NCBI GenBank assembly: GCA_964466645.1
Contig: CAYXPB010000025.1
Span: forward strand, 1-28,447
Direction of reading: 5' to 3'
Length of the DNA stretch: 28,447 bases
Origin: Acetivibrio sp964466645
Lineage (GTDB): Bacteria; Bacillota; Clostridia; Acetivibrionales; Acetivibrionaceae
The notes beneath the pieces are model-generated. The model was not told where the DNA came from and searched no databases. It saw nothing but the letters and a program-made list of their open reading frames with translations. The translations under genes and the position numbers were made by a program. Below, piece by piece: positions 14,422-22,310 of the stretch. The number at the start of each line of letters is the position of its first letter. Position 1 is the stretch's first letter.

Positions 14422-17331
14422 ATGAAAAAATCTATTTCTACGGTACTAGCAATACTGCTGGTTTTTAATTTGTGTTGCTTTTTTTCTACTGTTTCGTACG
14501 CTGCAGAGGCTGATACTTACATACTTAAATGTACAATCCGTGATTTTGACCCTGTAAATAAAAAATATTCAGAAAGAAACCATCCTGATTTTGAAAATGA
14601 GAAATATTTTAACACAAGCACCACTGGTGCTGTCAATTTGAGACTTGGATCGGATAATACACCAGTTTATGCTGATTCGGGATATTCGGTCAAAATTATT
14701 ACAAGCGACGATTCTTTTTATGATTGGTATCACGATACAGACAAAAACATTAATATACCCTATGATATGATTTTTAAAAAGTCGGGTTCTATGTATACTT
14801 TTGATTCTACCTCGACAGACGGTTTTTTCCCAATCAACAATAAAGGTTTTGGTAATTACCAAGATAATAAGAATTATCACTTTACTATGGAATTGCACAC
14901 AAAGTTTGTGTTTGAATACGGTCAGGTATTTGACCTAGCCGGTGATGATGATGTTTGGTTGTTTGTAAATAAAGAATTAGTAGGAGATATGGGTGGAATA
15001 CATGAGACACAGCACGCGACAGTTAATATGGATAGCTATATAAATTCTATGAATCTTAAACCCGGTGACGTTTGCACCTTGGATTTGTTTTTTGCCGAAA
15101 GACATGTTACAGAATCAAATTTAAAGATATCTACCAATATTGAATTGTCCAATGCCGGAGATGAAGATAATGAAAGACCTATTGCAGATGCCGGAGATAA
15201 TAAAATTGTTAGAACAAATGGAAAGAGTGCTTCGGTAAGACTTGATGGAAGCGGTTCGAAGGATCCCGATGGGGATCGTCTGACATACAAATGGACCAAC
15301 GAAGACGGTGACGTTATCGGAAGAGATGTTTCACCAACTGTTGATTTACCAGTAGGTTTAAATATATGTGAATTAACTGTTTCCGATGGAACACAAACAG
15401 ATACCGATACTGTTGCGATTGAAGTTATATACACAGGGGATGGTCAAAATAAAACACCGATAGCAGATGCTGGCGATGACCAGAATAAGACAATTAGCGG
15501 GACAAAAGCAACAATAACTTTAGATGGAAGTTTATCCTCAGACCCTGATGGAGACAAACTGACATATAGTTGGGCTGATGAAGATGGTGAAAGAATTGCA
15601 ACGGGAGAAAAGCCTCAAATAGACTTACCAGTCGGAAAGCACAGAATAAATCTGACAGTGTCTGACGGAGAAATGAGCGATACGGACACTGTGGTTATAA
15701 ATATAAGTATAAATAGTAATAGTGCACCTTTGGCAAATGCTGGCGATAACCAAAATAAGACTACTACCGAGAGAAAAGCAACAGTAACATTAGACGGAAG
15801 CAAATCCTCAGATCCTGATGATGATAAGTTGACTTATAGATGGACAGATGCAGACGGTGAAAGAATAGCTACAGGAGAAAAGCCACAGATAGAGCTCCCT
15901 GTCGGAACACACAGAATCAAGTTGACAGTGTCTGACGGAGAATTGAGTGATACTGACACAGTAGTTATAAACATAGACAAAGCTGCGACTTCCACACCAA
16001 AACCTACGTCCGTGAACTCAAAACCGGTGGCGAATGCTGGGGCAAATAAAACAGTAGTGACTGACGAAAAAGTAGCAGAAGTGACTTTAGACGGTAGCAA
16101 ATCCTATGATCCCGATGGTGATTCCTTAAGTTATAAATGGAAAGATGAATCGGGCATAACAATTGGGAATGGTGCTAAACCCGATGTATTACTTCCGGTT
16201 GGAGAAAATGTATTAAAATTAACGGTATCGGACGGAAAACTTTCGGATACTGATAAGGTGACAATAAAAGTTGAAAGAGAAGAGATACCTGGAGGTTCAA
16301 ATAATAAAGATTTACTTGATTTAGGGATTACATTGACAGCAAATCAAACTAAAGTTGAAGAGGGTAATGAAATCTTATTTACAATTCAGTATGTAAATAA
16401 GACGAATGTTAAAGTACCTGATGTTGAGGTTGATTTTAAACTTAGCGATGGCATGAAGGTTGTGGAAACAGCTAAGGGCAAAGTGTCAGGAAGTATGATA
16501 ACTTGGGATTTAGGTGACCTTTATGCTAAGGAAAAGGGACAGATAGAATTTAAAGTTAAAACCGATAGAGTCGCAGAGGCTGAAGTTAAAAAAGACTTTG
16601 TTGCAAGTATATCTAGTAATGAAGTGGAATTGTCCAATACCTATGATGACAAATCAAAACTAGACATTATGGTTTATACGGACAGGTATCAACAAAAACA
16701 TACACGCTATATTTTGGGGTATCCTGACAATACCTTTAAAGGTGAGAGGAATATAACACGTGCAGAGACAGCGGTTATTTTTGCTAGGATACTGGATTTG
16801 AAGGATTTAAAAGCAAAAAGTACGAACCAATTTATAGATGTGGCTAAAGGATTTTGGGCGGAAGAGCATATATACTCAGTAGTTCAAGCAGGATTGTTCA
16901 AAGGTGTTGATAGCAGTCATTTCAATCCTGATGTGCCTATAACAAGAGCAGAATTTGTAACAGTAATTGCGAATTATCTGAAAATAGAAAGAACGAAAGA
17001 AGAAATACCTTTAGAGTATACATTCAATGATATTCAAAATCATTGGGCAGAAGGTAATATAGAGGAAATTGCTAGATATAACATAGTTAAAGGTTACTCG
17101 GACGGTTCGTTCAGACCACAGAAACAAATATTGAGACAAGAAGCTGTAACAATGATAAATCGTTTACTTTATAGAGGACCATTGACAAGTGTCACAAGCT
17201 CCTTCCCTGATATGACAAGTGACCATTGGGCCTTTGGAGAAGTTGAAGAAGCAGTAAGATCCCATGAATTTGTTACAAATGATAAAGGTGAAGAAGTTAT
17301 GACTAAATTTATTGATGACCCGATCTGGTAA
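14422..17331 (+). CDS. S-layer-anchored fibro-slime domain surface protein (four PKD-like repeats)
   Basis: A 969-residue secreted protein. The signal peptide is about 1-27 (cleavage near VSYA-A). A fibro-slime domain (about 33-242) shows IRDFDPVN, RNHPDFEN, AGDDDVWLFVN, DMGGIHE and LFFAERHVTESNLKI. Four PKD/K319-like repeats follow (about 252-336, 346-428, 436-518, 534-618), each with LDGS.S.DPDGD.L.Y.W and LTVSDG motifs. A DUF11/CARDB-like module (about 630-735) precedes three SLH repeats (about 762-915), which contain TRAE, TRAEF and RQEAV motifs. SLH repeats bind secondary cell-wall polymer, so the fibro-slime head should be displayed outside. Fibro-slime proteins are known from Fibrobacter and Dictyostelium; a role in adhesion to fibres is an inference. 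Repeats 2 and 3 are nearly identical. ATG 14422 has AAGGAG 8 bases upstream. Confidence 0.9.
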   Translation: MKKSISTVLAILLVFNLCCFFSTVSYAAEADTYILKCTIRDFDPVNKKYSERNHPDFENEKYFNTSTTGAVNLRLGSDNTPVYADSGYSVKIITSDDSFYDWYHDTDKNINIPYDMIFKKSGSMYTFDSTSTDGFFPINNKGFGNYQDNKNYHFTMELHTKFVFEYGQVFDLAGDDDVWLFVNKELVGDMGGIHETQHATVNMDSYINSMNLKPGDVCTLDLFFAERHVTESNLKISTNIELSNAGDEDNERPIADAGDNKIVRTNGKSASVRLDGSGSKDPDGDRLTYKWTNEDGDVIGRDVSPTVDLPVGLNICELTVSDGTQTDTDTVAIEVIYTGDGQNKTPIADAGDDQNKTISGTKATITLDGSLSSDPDGDKLTYSWADEDGERIATGEKPQIDLPVGKHRINLTVSDGEMSDTDTVVINISINSNSAPLANAGDNQNKTTTERKATVTLDGSKSSDPDDDKLTYRWTDADGERIATGEKPQIELPVGTHRIKLTVSDGELSDTDTVVINIDKAATSTPKPTSVNSKPVANAGANKTVVTDEKVAEVTLDGSKSYDPDGDSLSYKWKDESGITIGNGAKPDVLLPVGENVLKLTVSDGKLSDTDKVTIKVEREEIPGGSNNKDLLDLGITLTANQTKVEEGNEILFTIQYVNKTNVKVPDVEVDFKLSDGMKVVETAKGKVSGSMITWDLGDLYAKEKGQIEFKVKTDRVAEAEVKKDFVASISSNEVELSNTYDDKSKLDIMVYTDRYQQKHTRYILGYPDNTFKGERNITRAETAVIFARILDLKDLKAKSTNQFIDVAKGFWAEEHIYSVVQAGLFKGVDSSHFNPDVPITRAEFVTVIANYLKIERTKEEIPLEYTFNDIQNHWAEGNIEEIARYNIVKGYSDGSFRPQKQILRQEAVTMINRLLYRGPLTSVTSSFPDMTSDHWAFGEVEEAVRSHEFVTNDKGEEVMTKFIDDPIW

Positions 17332-17343
17332 GAAGATGATTTT

Positions 17344-17381
17344 AAAGGGCACGCGTGTTTTTAATGCGCAGTGCCCTTTTT
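17344..17381 (+). terminator. Intrinsic terminator after fibro-slime gene 1
   Basis: AAAGGGCAC (17344-17352) pairs exactly with GTGCCCTTT (17371-17379). The stem extends inward by GCG/CGC past a one-base bulge, and T residues follow through 17381. It starts 12 bases after the stop codon. Confidence 0.88.
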
Positions 17382-17495
17382 AAATTTATGTATCTTAAGG
17401 CTTTTTAATTATGCACACCAATTTATTATGTATGATAGTTTTGATAGAGTATATGATATAATATAGAAATTACTAATTGGGGTGAAAAGTTAATT

Positions 17496-18212
17496 ATGAA
17501 TGAGTCAAAAGCATCTAAAATTGTATCAGGTATTGTATTTATTTCGCTCGTCATATCAATTATATTTATTATAGTGAGAATAATAATGGTTTCTACCGGT
17601 GCACCAGTTAAAGGAGAACGTCCCAAAAGTGAATATGTGTTGATGCTATTGCAGTGTACTTTAGGTATTGTTATGATGTTGTTGCCTGGAATTATTTCGA
17701 AGAAGTTGAGTATAAGAATTCCGAGCGAAATGTACATAACCTTTGTTGCTTTTTTATATTGTGCCATATACCTTGGAGAAGTGCGGAGCTTTTATTATCA
17801 GTTCAGGTATTGGGATACTATACTACATACTGTTAGTGGTGTTATGCTTGGAGCATTGGGCTTTTCATTTGTTGTTCTGCTAAATAATACCGAGAAGGTA
17901 CCTGTAAATTTAAGTCCTGTGTTTGTAGCGGTGTTTGCATTTTGCTTTTCTATTATGCTAGGTGTTATGTGGGAGTTTTATGAGTTTGCTTTTGATGGCT
18001 TGTTAGGACTTAATATGCAGAAATTTGCTTTGGGAGATGGTACACTGCTTGTAGGACGTGAGGCTTTGAAGGATACTGTCAAGGACTTGTTTGTAGATGC
18101 AGTAGGTGCTCTGGCGATTTCAATTATTGGTTACATTTCACTAAAGTACAAAAAGGGGTGGGTGGAAAGAATGTTAATTAAGTCAGTTTCTAAAAGGAAT
18201 ACAGATAAATAG
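17496..18212 (+). CDS. DUF2238 (YjdF-like) membrane protein
   Basis: A 238-residue protein with about six membrane segments (near 10-30, 47-66, 80-95, 110-130, 140-158, 200-217). Polar residues conserved in the DUF2238/YjdF family are present: WDTILHTVSG (Asp107, His111), MWEFYEFAFD (Glu160, Glu163, Asp167) and the C-terminal DTVKDLFVDAVGA (Asp193, Asp197, Asp201). These membrane-embedded acidic and His residues could bind a metal or carry protons, but no function is established to my knowledge. ATG 17496 has GGGGTGA 11 bases upstream. The gene sits alone between two surface-protein genes, after a terminator, with no clear functional link to them. No terminator is visible downstream before the inverted-repeat element at 18291. 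Confidence 0.8.
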   Translation: MNESKASKIVSGIVFISLVISIIFIIVRIIMVSTGAPVKGERPKSEYVLMLLQCTLGIVMMLLPGIISKKLSIRIPSEMYITFVAFLYCAIYLGEVRSFYYQFRYWDTILHTVSGVMLGALGFSFVVLLNNTEKVPVNLSPVFVAVFAFCFSIMLGVMWEFYEFAFDGLLGLNMQKFALGDGTLLVGREALKDTVKDLFVDAVGALAISIIGYISLKYKKGWVERMLIKSVSKRNTDK

Positions 18213-18290
18213 AATTGTATCTTTGGCAGAGGTTGAAGCTATTGTTGTATTGTAATATTTTACTAAAGTGTTTATAATAAATGTAAGTTA

Positions 18291-18348
18291 GGTGATTCCA
18301 AAAAGATAACTGGCCAATAGGTGATTCATAAAAACTGATTTTATTGGG
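18291..18348 (+). repeat. Left end: two 29-bp tandem units, inverted at 21264-21321
   Basis: Two successive 29-base units start at 18291 and 18320, both beginning GGTGATTC then an A-run. Unit 1 matches the reverse complement of 21293-21321 at 24 of 29 positions by hand, sharing GTGATTCCAAAAA and CTGGCCAAT. Unit 2 matches 21264-21292 more weakly (about 15 of 29). The arrangement looks like the multi-repeat ends of an insertion sequence (IS21-like ends come to mind) or a related mobile unit. The trinucleotide TTA lies directly outside both ends. Confidence 0.65.
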
Positions 18349-18378
18349 TCGGAACTATATATTGACTAGTGAATTTTT

Positions 18379-18405
18379 TTGAAACACCTTAAGCGATTTT
18401 ATAAT
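18379..18405 (+). promoter_or_regulatory. Promoter candidate for fibro-slime gene 2
   Basis: TTGAAA (18379-18384), a short 15-bp spacer and a perfect TATAAT (18400-18405), about 115 bases before the start codon. It lies just inside the left repeat end, so the gene would carry its own promoter within the repeat-bounded segment. Confidence 0.4.
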
Positions 18406-18526
18406 GACGCATTTCAAGGCTAATAATGGTTATAAAGTGGCTGGGTTTTTGTTGATTTAAAAGTACTGTGCAGATGTCTATGGATCAAGAGATGTGATAA
18501 CGATATTCTTAGGGGAGAAGATGCAT

Positions 18527-21169
18527 ATGAGGAAAAGATTTGCAATGTTGATGGCAGTGACATTAGTGGTTAGTTTTTTTTATTTTACAGTAAATATTCA
18601 GGCAGCAGAAAGCGACAATTACAAACTAAAATCCACAATTCGTGATTTTGACCCGGTTAATGATGAATATCCTGAACTCAATCATCCTGATTTTGAAAAC
18701 CCCGACTATTTTAGTACAAGCACAAAAGGTGCTGTCAAATCAGCTCTTGGGTCTGACCATACACCTGTTTATTCAAAGTCGGGATACACCACCAAAATAA
18801 TTACCAATGAGAAATCCTTTTACGATTGGTACCATGATACACCAAAAAACATAAATATCAGCTATGATATGGTTTTCAAAAAGGCTGGGAAAAATTATAT
18901 TTTCGACTCGGCATTGACTAATGGGTTTTTTCCAATTAATGATCAAGGGTTTGGAAACTATTATGAGGGAAAAAATTATCATTTCACTTTAGAACTTCAT
19001 ACGAAGTTTACTTACAAAGCCGGTCAAAGCTTTTTAATTTCCGGAGATGATGATGTGTGGCTATTTATTAATAATAAATTAGTAGGGGATTTAGGTGGCA
19101 TACACGAAACTCAGTCTGTGAATATTCATCTCGATGATTATTCTGGACTTTTGGATTTGGTATCAGGAGAGACTTACAGCTTAGATTTGTTTTTTGCAGA
19201 GAGGCATATATTAGAGTCAAATCTAAAGATAACAACAAACATTGTATTGTCAAACAACCATGCCCCAAAAGCTCATGCAGGAGATGACCAAAATAAAGAG
19301 ACTGACAAAAATCAAGCTAGCATAGTTCTTGATGGAACCAAGTCGAAAGATTCCGATGGAGATAAATTGACATATACATGGAAGAATGAAGCTGGAAAGA
19401 CAATAGCAACAGGTGTAAATCCTAGAATAAACCTTGATATAGGAAAACACAAAATAACACTAACGGTTTCAGATGGTGAATTGACTAACACCGATACTGT
19501 TGTTATAAATGTGAAAAAGAAGCAGGCAATACAAACAAATAAGCCAACGGCTAAGAATACGCCCACTACGACAGCAACAACAAAATCAACACCAAAGGTA
19601 ACGCCGACAACTAAATCAACACCAAAGGTAACACCAACAACTAAACCAACGTCAACATCAAGAGTAACACCGACAGCCAAACCAACATCAAAACCAAAGA
19701 CAACAGCAACGACTAAGCCAACATCAACAGCTAAACCTACACCAACACCAAAAATAATGCCGACAACTAAATCAACGTTAACAACAACAACAATCAAACC
19801 GACACCAACATTTACACCAAATCCAAATAACAAAGAAGCAAAAGCTATAGACAAATCGGATGGAATATCAACAGGTAGTAAAAAAAATGATGCACCTAAA
19901 GCGAATGCAGGAGCTGATCAAATAGTTTTGACAGCTGATGAAGTTGCTGAAGTTAAGCTTGATGGAAGTAAATCATCCGACTGGGACGGGGATTCATTGA
20001 CCTACAAATGGAAGGATGAATCAAATTTAACAATTGGGAGTGGCGCTACTCCAAGTGTAAAACTTCCTGTTGGAGATAATAAAATAACATTGACTGTATC
20101 CGATGGAAAATTATCATCTACTGATACGATAACAATAAAAGTACAAAAACAGGATGTGCCATCTAGTAGTGCTATGTTGATGGATGTTGCAGTTTCCTTG
20201 ATTTCAGATGAGAAAAAAGTAGCTGAAGGCAAAGATATTACGTTAACTATCAGATATGTAAATAAGACTCAATTAGAAGCACAGGAAGTATATATTGAAA
20301 TGGAGTTACTTGATGTACAGGTTGTTAATAATGCAGGAGGAGTTCGGAACGGAAATAAGATGCTGTGGGAAGTTGGCAAGCTTGATGCTGGAGAGAAAGG
20401 GGAAATTACCTTTACGGTAAAATCCAATTCGATTGAAAAGGCTGAAATAATAAAGGAGTTTGTTGCAAACATATTCAGCCGAAGGTCAAGATTGTCAAAT
20501 ACTTATGATGACTCTTCGAAGCTAGGAATAATGGTATATTCAAACAGATTTGTACATACGCATTTAAGATATATTTCGGGATACCCGGACAATACCTTTA
20601 AAGGGGAACGCAATATAACCCGGGCGGAGACAGCGGCAATATTTGCAATAATACTGAATTTAAAAGATGCTGACATAACTGTTGCAAAACAGTTTATGGA
20701 TGTAAAAGAAGGTTTTTGGGCGGAAAGTTATATATATGCGGTAGTTCAGGCCGGTTTATTTAAAGGTGTGGATACTACCCATTTTAATCCCGATACCCCG
20801 ATTAAAAGGGCGGAACTTGCCACTGTTATTGCAAATTATCTTGGAATATCGAGAACTAGTGAACAGAAGCCTTTTGAGTCGTCCTTTAATGATGTTACAA
20901 ACCATTGGGCACACGGAAATATAGAGGAGGTAACAAGATATAAAATTGCAAAAGGATATGATGACGGGGCCTTTAGACCTCAAAAAAATATAGCAAGACA
21001 GGAAGCTGTTGTTATGATTAATCGACTATTATTTAGAGGACCGCTGACAAATGTAAGTAATTCATTTCCTGATATGACAAGTGTTCATTGGGCTTTTGGG
21101 GATATTGAAGAGGCTGTAAGAACACATAATTTGCTTATGGATGAAAAGGGAATAGAAGTAATGAAATAA
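18527..21169 (+). CDS. S-layer-anchored fibro-slime domain surface protein (Thr/Pro-rich linker)
   Basis: An 880-residue paralogue of the protein at 14422. Signal peptide about 1-26 (ends NIQA-A), fibro-slime domain about 33-241 (IRDFDPVN, NHPDFEN, SGDDDVWLFIN, DLGGIHE, LFFAERHILESNLKI), one PKD-like repeat (about 247-329), a Thr/Pro/Lys-rich linker (about 338-432), a second PKD-like repeat (about 456-539), a DUF11/CARDB-like module (about 550-655) and three SLH repeats (about 681-835). The long linker probably replaces the extra PKD-like repeats of the paralogue as a spacer and may be glycosylated (inference). The start is ATG 18527, 9 bases after AGGGGAG (18511-18517). ATG 18521 is also possible, while the ATA-rich extension upstream is unlikely. 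Repeat units flank the gene in inverted orientation. Confidence 0.9.
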   Translation: MRKRFAMLMAVTLVVSFFYFTVNIQAAESDNYKLKSTIRDFDPVNDEYPELNHPDFENPDYFSTSTKGAVKSALGSDHTPVYSKSGYTTKIITNEKSFYDWYHDTPKNINISYDMVFKKAGKNYIFDSALTNGFFPINDQGFGNYYEGKNYHFTLELHTKFTYKAGQSFLISGDDDVWLFINNKLVGDLGGIHETQSVNIHLDDYSGLLDLVSGETYSLDLFFAERHILESNLKITTNIVLSNNHAPKAHAGDDQNKETDKNQASIVLDGTKSKDSDGDKLTYTWKNEAGKTIATGVNPRINLDIGKHKITLTVSDGELTNTDTVVINVKKKQAIQTNKPTAKNTPTTTATTKSTPKVTPTTKSTPKVTPTTKPTSTSRVTPTAKPTSKPKTTATTKPTSTAKPTPTPKIMPTTKSTLTTTTIKPTPTFTPNPNNKEAKAIDKSDGISTGSKKNDAPKANAGADQIVLTADEVAEVKLDGSKSSDWDGDSLTYKWKDESNLTIGSGATPSVKLPVGDNKITLTVSDGKLSSTDTITIKVQKQDVPSSSAMLMDVAVSLISDEKKVAEGKDITLTIRYVNKTQLEAQEVYIEMELLDVQVVNNAGGVRNGNKMLWEVGKLDAGEKGEITFTVKSNSIEKAEIIKEFVANIFSRRSRLSNTYDDSSKLGIMVYSNRFVHTHLRYISGYPDNTFKGERNITRAETAAIFAIILNLKDADITVAKQFMDVKEGFWAESYIYAVVQAGLFKGVDTTHFNPDTPIKRAELATVIANYLGISRTSEQKPFESSFNDVTNHWAHGNIEEVTRYKIAKGYDDGAFRPQKNIARQEAVVMINRLLFRGPLTNVSNSFPDMTSVHWAFGDIEEAVRTHNLLMDEKGIEVMK
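19538..19822 (+). repeat. Degenerate Thr/Pro/Lys linker repeats
   Basis: Within the fibro-slime gene 2, short units encoding TTKSTPKVTP-like and TTKPTS-like peptides recur with about 10-residue spacing. Two adjacent units are nearly identical in DNA. The segment is low in complexity and prone to slippage. The long reading frame on the opposite strand here is a by-product. Confidence 0.7.
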
Positions 21170-21263
21170 TGAGTAAACGTATTGACGAAACGATCAATAT
21201 ATGTAAAAGAAGTGTGTTCTAAGTTTAAGCTTCCAAACATAGGAACATTATTTTGCTATGCAA

Positions 21264-21321
21264 GAAATGTAAATCGAATTTTTTGAAATGTCGATTGGCC
21301 AGCTGTTTTTTTGGAATCACT
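21264..21321 (-). repeat. Right end of the inverted-repeat pair
   Basis: The reverse complement of 21293-21321 matches unit 1 of the left end at 24 of 29 bases. The next 29 bases inward (21264-21292) correspond to unit 2 at about half of positions, keeping TTCA, an A-run and GATTT. Together with 18291-18348 it bounds a segment of about 3.03 kb that contains only the second fibro-slime gene. Confidence 0.65.
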
Positions 21322-21346
21322 TAAGAAAGTAAATTAAAAATATATA

Positions 21347-21372
21347 AAGGTGCAAAATTTATATTGCACCTT
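21347..21372 (-). terminator. Intrinsic terminator of the HTH gene
   Basis: AAGGTGCAA (21347-21355) pairs exactly with TTGCACCTT (21364-21372) around an 8-base loop. On the minus strand the stem is followed by a T-rich run. It lies just beyond the stop codon of the minus-strand HTH gene and could also stop rightward transcripts from the fibro-slime gene. Confidence 0.8.
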
Positions 21373-21374
21373 CC

Positions 21375-21959
21375 TTATAGAAGTTGATAAGATAAGCCGT
21401 GTTTTGTACAATAGCTGTAAAGCTTTCCGTGACCAAATTTTTGAAAGCGTAACTGTAAAGGCCATTCAGGATACTGTTTTGCCATTAAAATTTTATCCCC
21501 GGTTACAAAGGCTACAAACGATATATAGTGATCTTTTGCCATTGAATGGTCAGTTGTGATAAACCATTCATATTCTATTGTTTCTAATTTGAGGGCATGA
21601 TTTTCTTCTGCTTTGATGGGGTCTAACTCTTTAAGCTTTCTGCCGCAGCAAGAAATAGAAACCGTACCTGTACTTGTAATTATGTTGTCACATTCGGGAC
21701 ACACATAAAATTTTATCTTTTTCATATTACCTCCAACGTAATCGTTTGGGTTTAACTCACCCATCAGTATTTTTTCGATATTCACACCAAGGAGGGAAGA
21801 CAATTCTGGAAGTAGTGAAACATCAGGACAGCCAAGACCCCGTTCCCATTTACTTATGGTTTTATCGCTAATATTCATGTTGTCTGCGAGCTGCTTTTGT
21901 GTCAGACCTTTCTCTTTTCGTAGGTAGCATATTAGATTTCCTACTTTACTTAGATCCAT
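21375..21959 (-). CDS. XRE-family HTH fused to desulfoferrodoxin-like domain
   Basis: A 194-residue protein. Residues 6-60 are an XRE/Cro HTH (GLTQKQLADNMNISDKTISK). Residues about 83-194 resemble a whole desulfoferrodoxin. Four Cys, CPEC (87, 90) and CC (104, 105), match its rubredoxin-like centre I. His121, His138, His144, Cys184 and His187 match the His4-Cys ligand set of the superoxide reductase centre II, including DHYI and the terminal CxxHGL. The usual Lys just before the first His is Asn120. It may be a redox- or superoxide-responsive regulator, or a reductase with a DNA-binding tail. The start at 21959 is chosen because a perfect GGAGGTGAT precedes it; an in-frame ATG at 21974 overlaps that site. 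It is a single gene, convergent with the fibro-slime gene. HTH and domain-level similarity are strong; the role is an inference. Confidence 0.85.
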   Translation of the reverse strand: MDLSKVGNLICYLRKEKGLTQKQLADNMNISDKTISKWERGLGCPDVSLLPELSSLLGVNIEKILMGELNPNDYVGGNMKKIKFYVCPECDNIITSTGTVSISCCGRKLKELDPIKAEENHALKLETIEYEWFITTDHSMAKDHYISFVAFVTGDKILMAKQYPEWPLQLRFQKFGHGKLYSYCTKHGLSYQLL

Positions 21960-21980
21960 AACTATCACCTCCATAATTTA

Positions 21981-22008
21981 AGTATATACAACTTTAAAAA
22001 TATATCAA
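21981..22008 (-). promoter_or_regulatory. Promoter of the HTH-desulfoferrodoxin gene
   Basis: On the minus strand, TTGATA (22008-22003), a 16-bp spacer and TATACT (21986-21981), 21 bases before the start codon at 21959. The region from about 22021 to 22241 between this gene and the MATE gene shows no gene or structure I can support. Confidence 0.5.
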
Positions 22009-22241
22009 TAAACGCTGCGTAGAGTTTAAAATCAGAATAAATAAATGTAACATAAAAGTCTAATGGTTAAACTATATATGCTATTTTATCAAAATTCAAA
22101 ACAACTTACCATAAGGTTATTTATACAAAGAACCTATCTATCATTTATGATTCGCATAAAATCAAATGCTTAGACTTGAAGCTTCACTCTTTGGAATAAT
22201 AGGGTGTAATTTATAGTGTGCACCCATTACCTAATAATAAT

Positions 22242-22270
22242 TTGAAGTAATCAATTTTCAATAGTATAAT
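22242..22270 (+). promoter_or_regulatory. Promoter of the MATE gene
   Basis: TTGAAG (22242-22247), a 17-bp spacer and a perfect TATAAT (22265-22270). It would start transcription about 34 bases before the TTG start codon at 22311. Confidence 0.55.
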
Positions 22271-22310
22271 TAACAGTATTGCTATTGTAGACGAAAGAAG
22301 GTATTTTAAG

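Noticed and set aside
15036..16100. Several minus-strand open frames across the PKD-like repeats
   Set aside because: They are repeat-driven shadows of a well-supported plus-strand gene and resemble each other only because the repeats do.
17434..17462. Promoter for the DUF2238 gene from TTGATA (17441) and TATAAT (17457)
   Set aside because: The two hexamers are separated by only 10 bp, too close to work together, and no other -35 fits.
18291..18348. CRISPR-like array suggested by 29-bp tandem units
   Set aside because: Only two abutting, imperfect units with no spacers, and the pair recurs inverted downstream; this fits element ends, not CRISPR.
19312..19854. A 180-codon minus-strand open frame rich in Val and Gly
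   Set aside because: It is the antisense of the Thr/Pro-rich linker of the fibro-slime gene; its composition follows from the repeat and it has no ribosome binding site.
21350..21559. A plus-strand open frame opposite the HTH gene
   Set aside because: It begins within the terminator stem and is antisense to a conserved desulfoferrodoxin-like domain.
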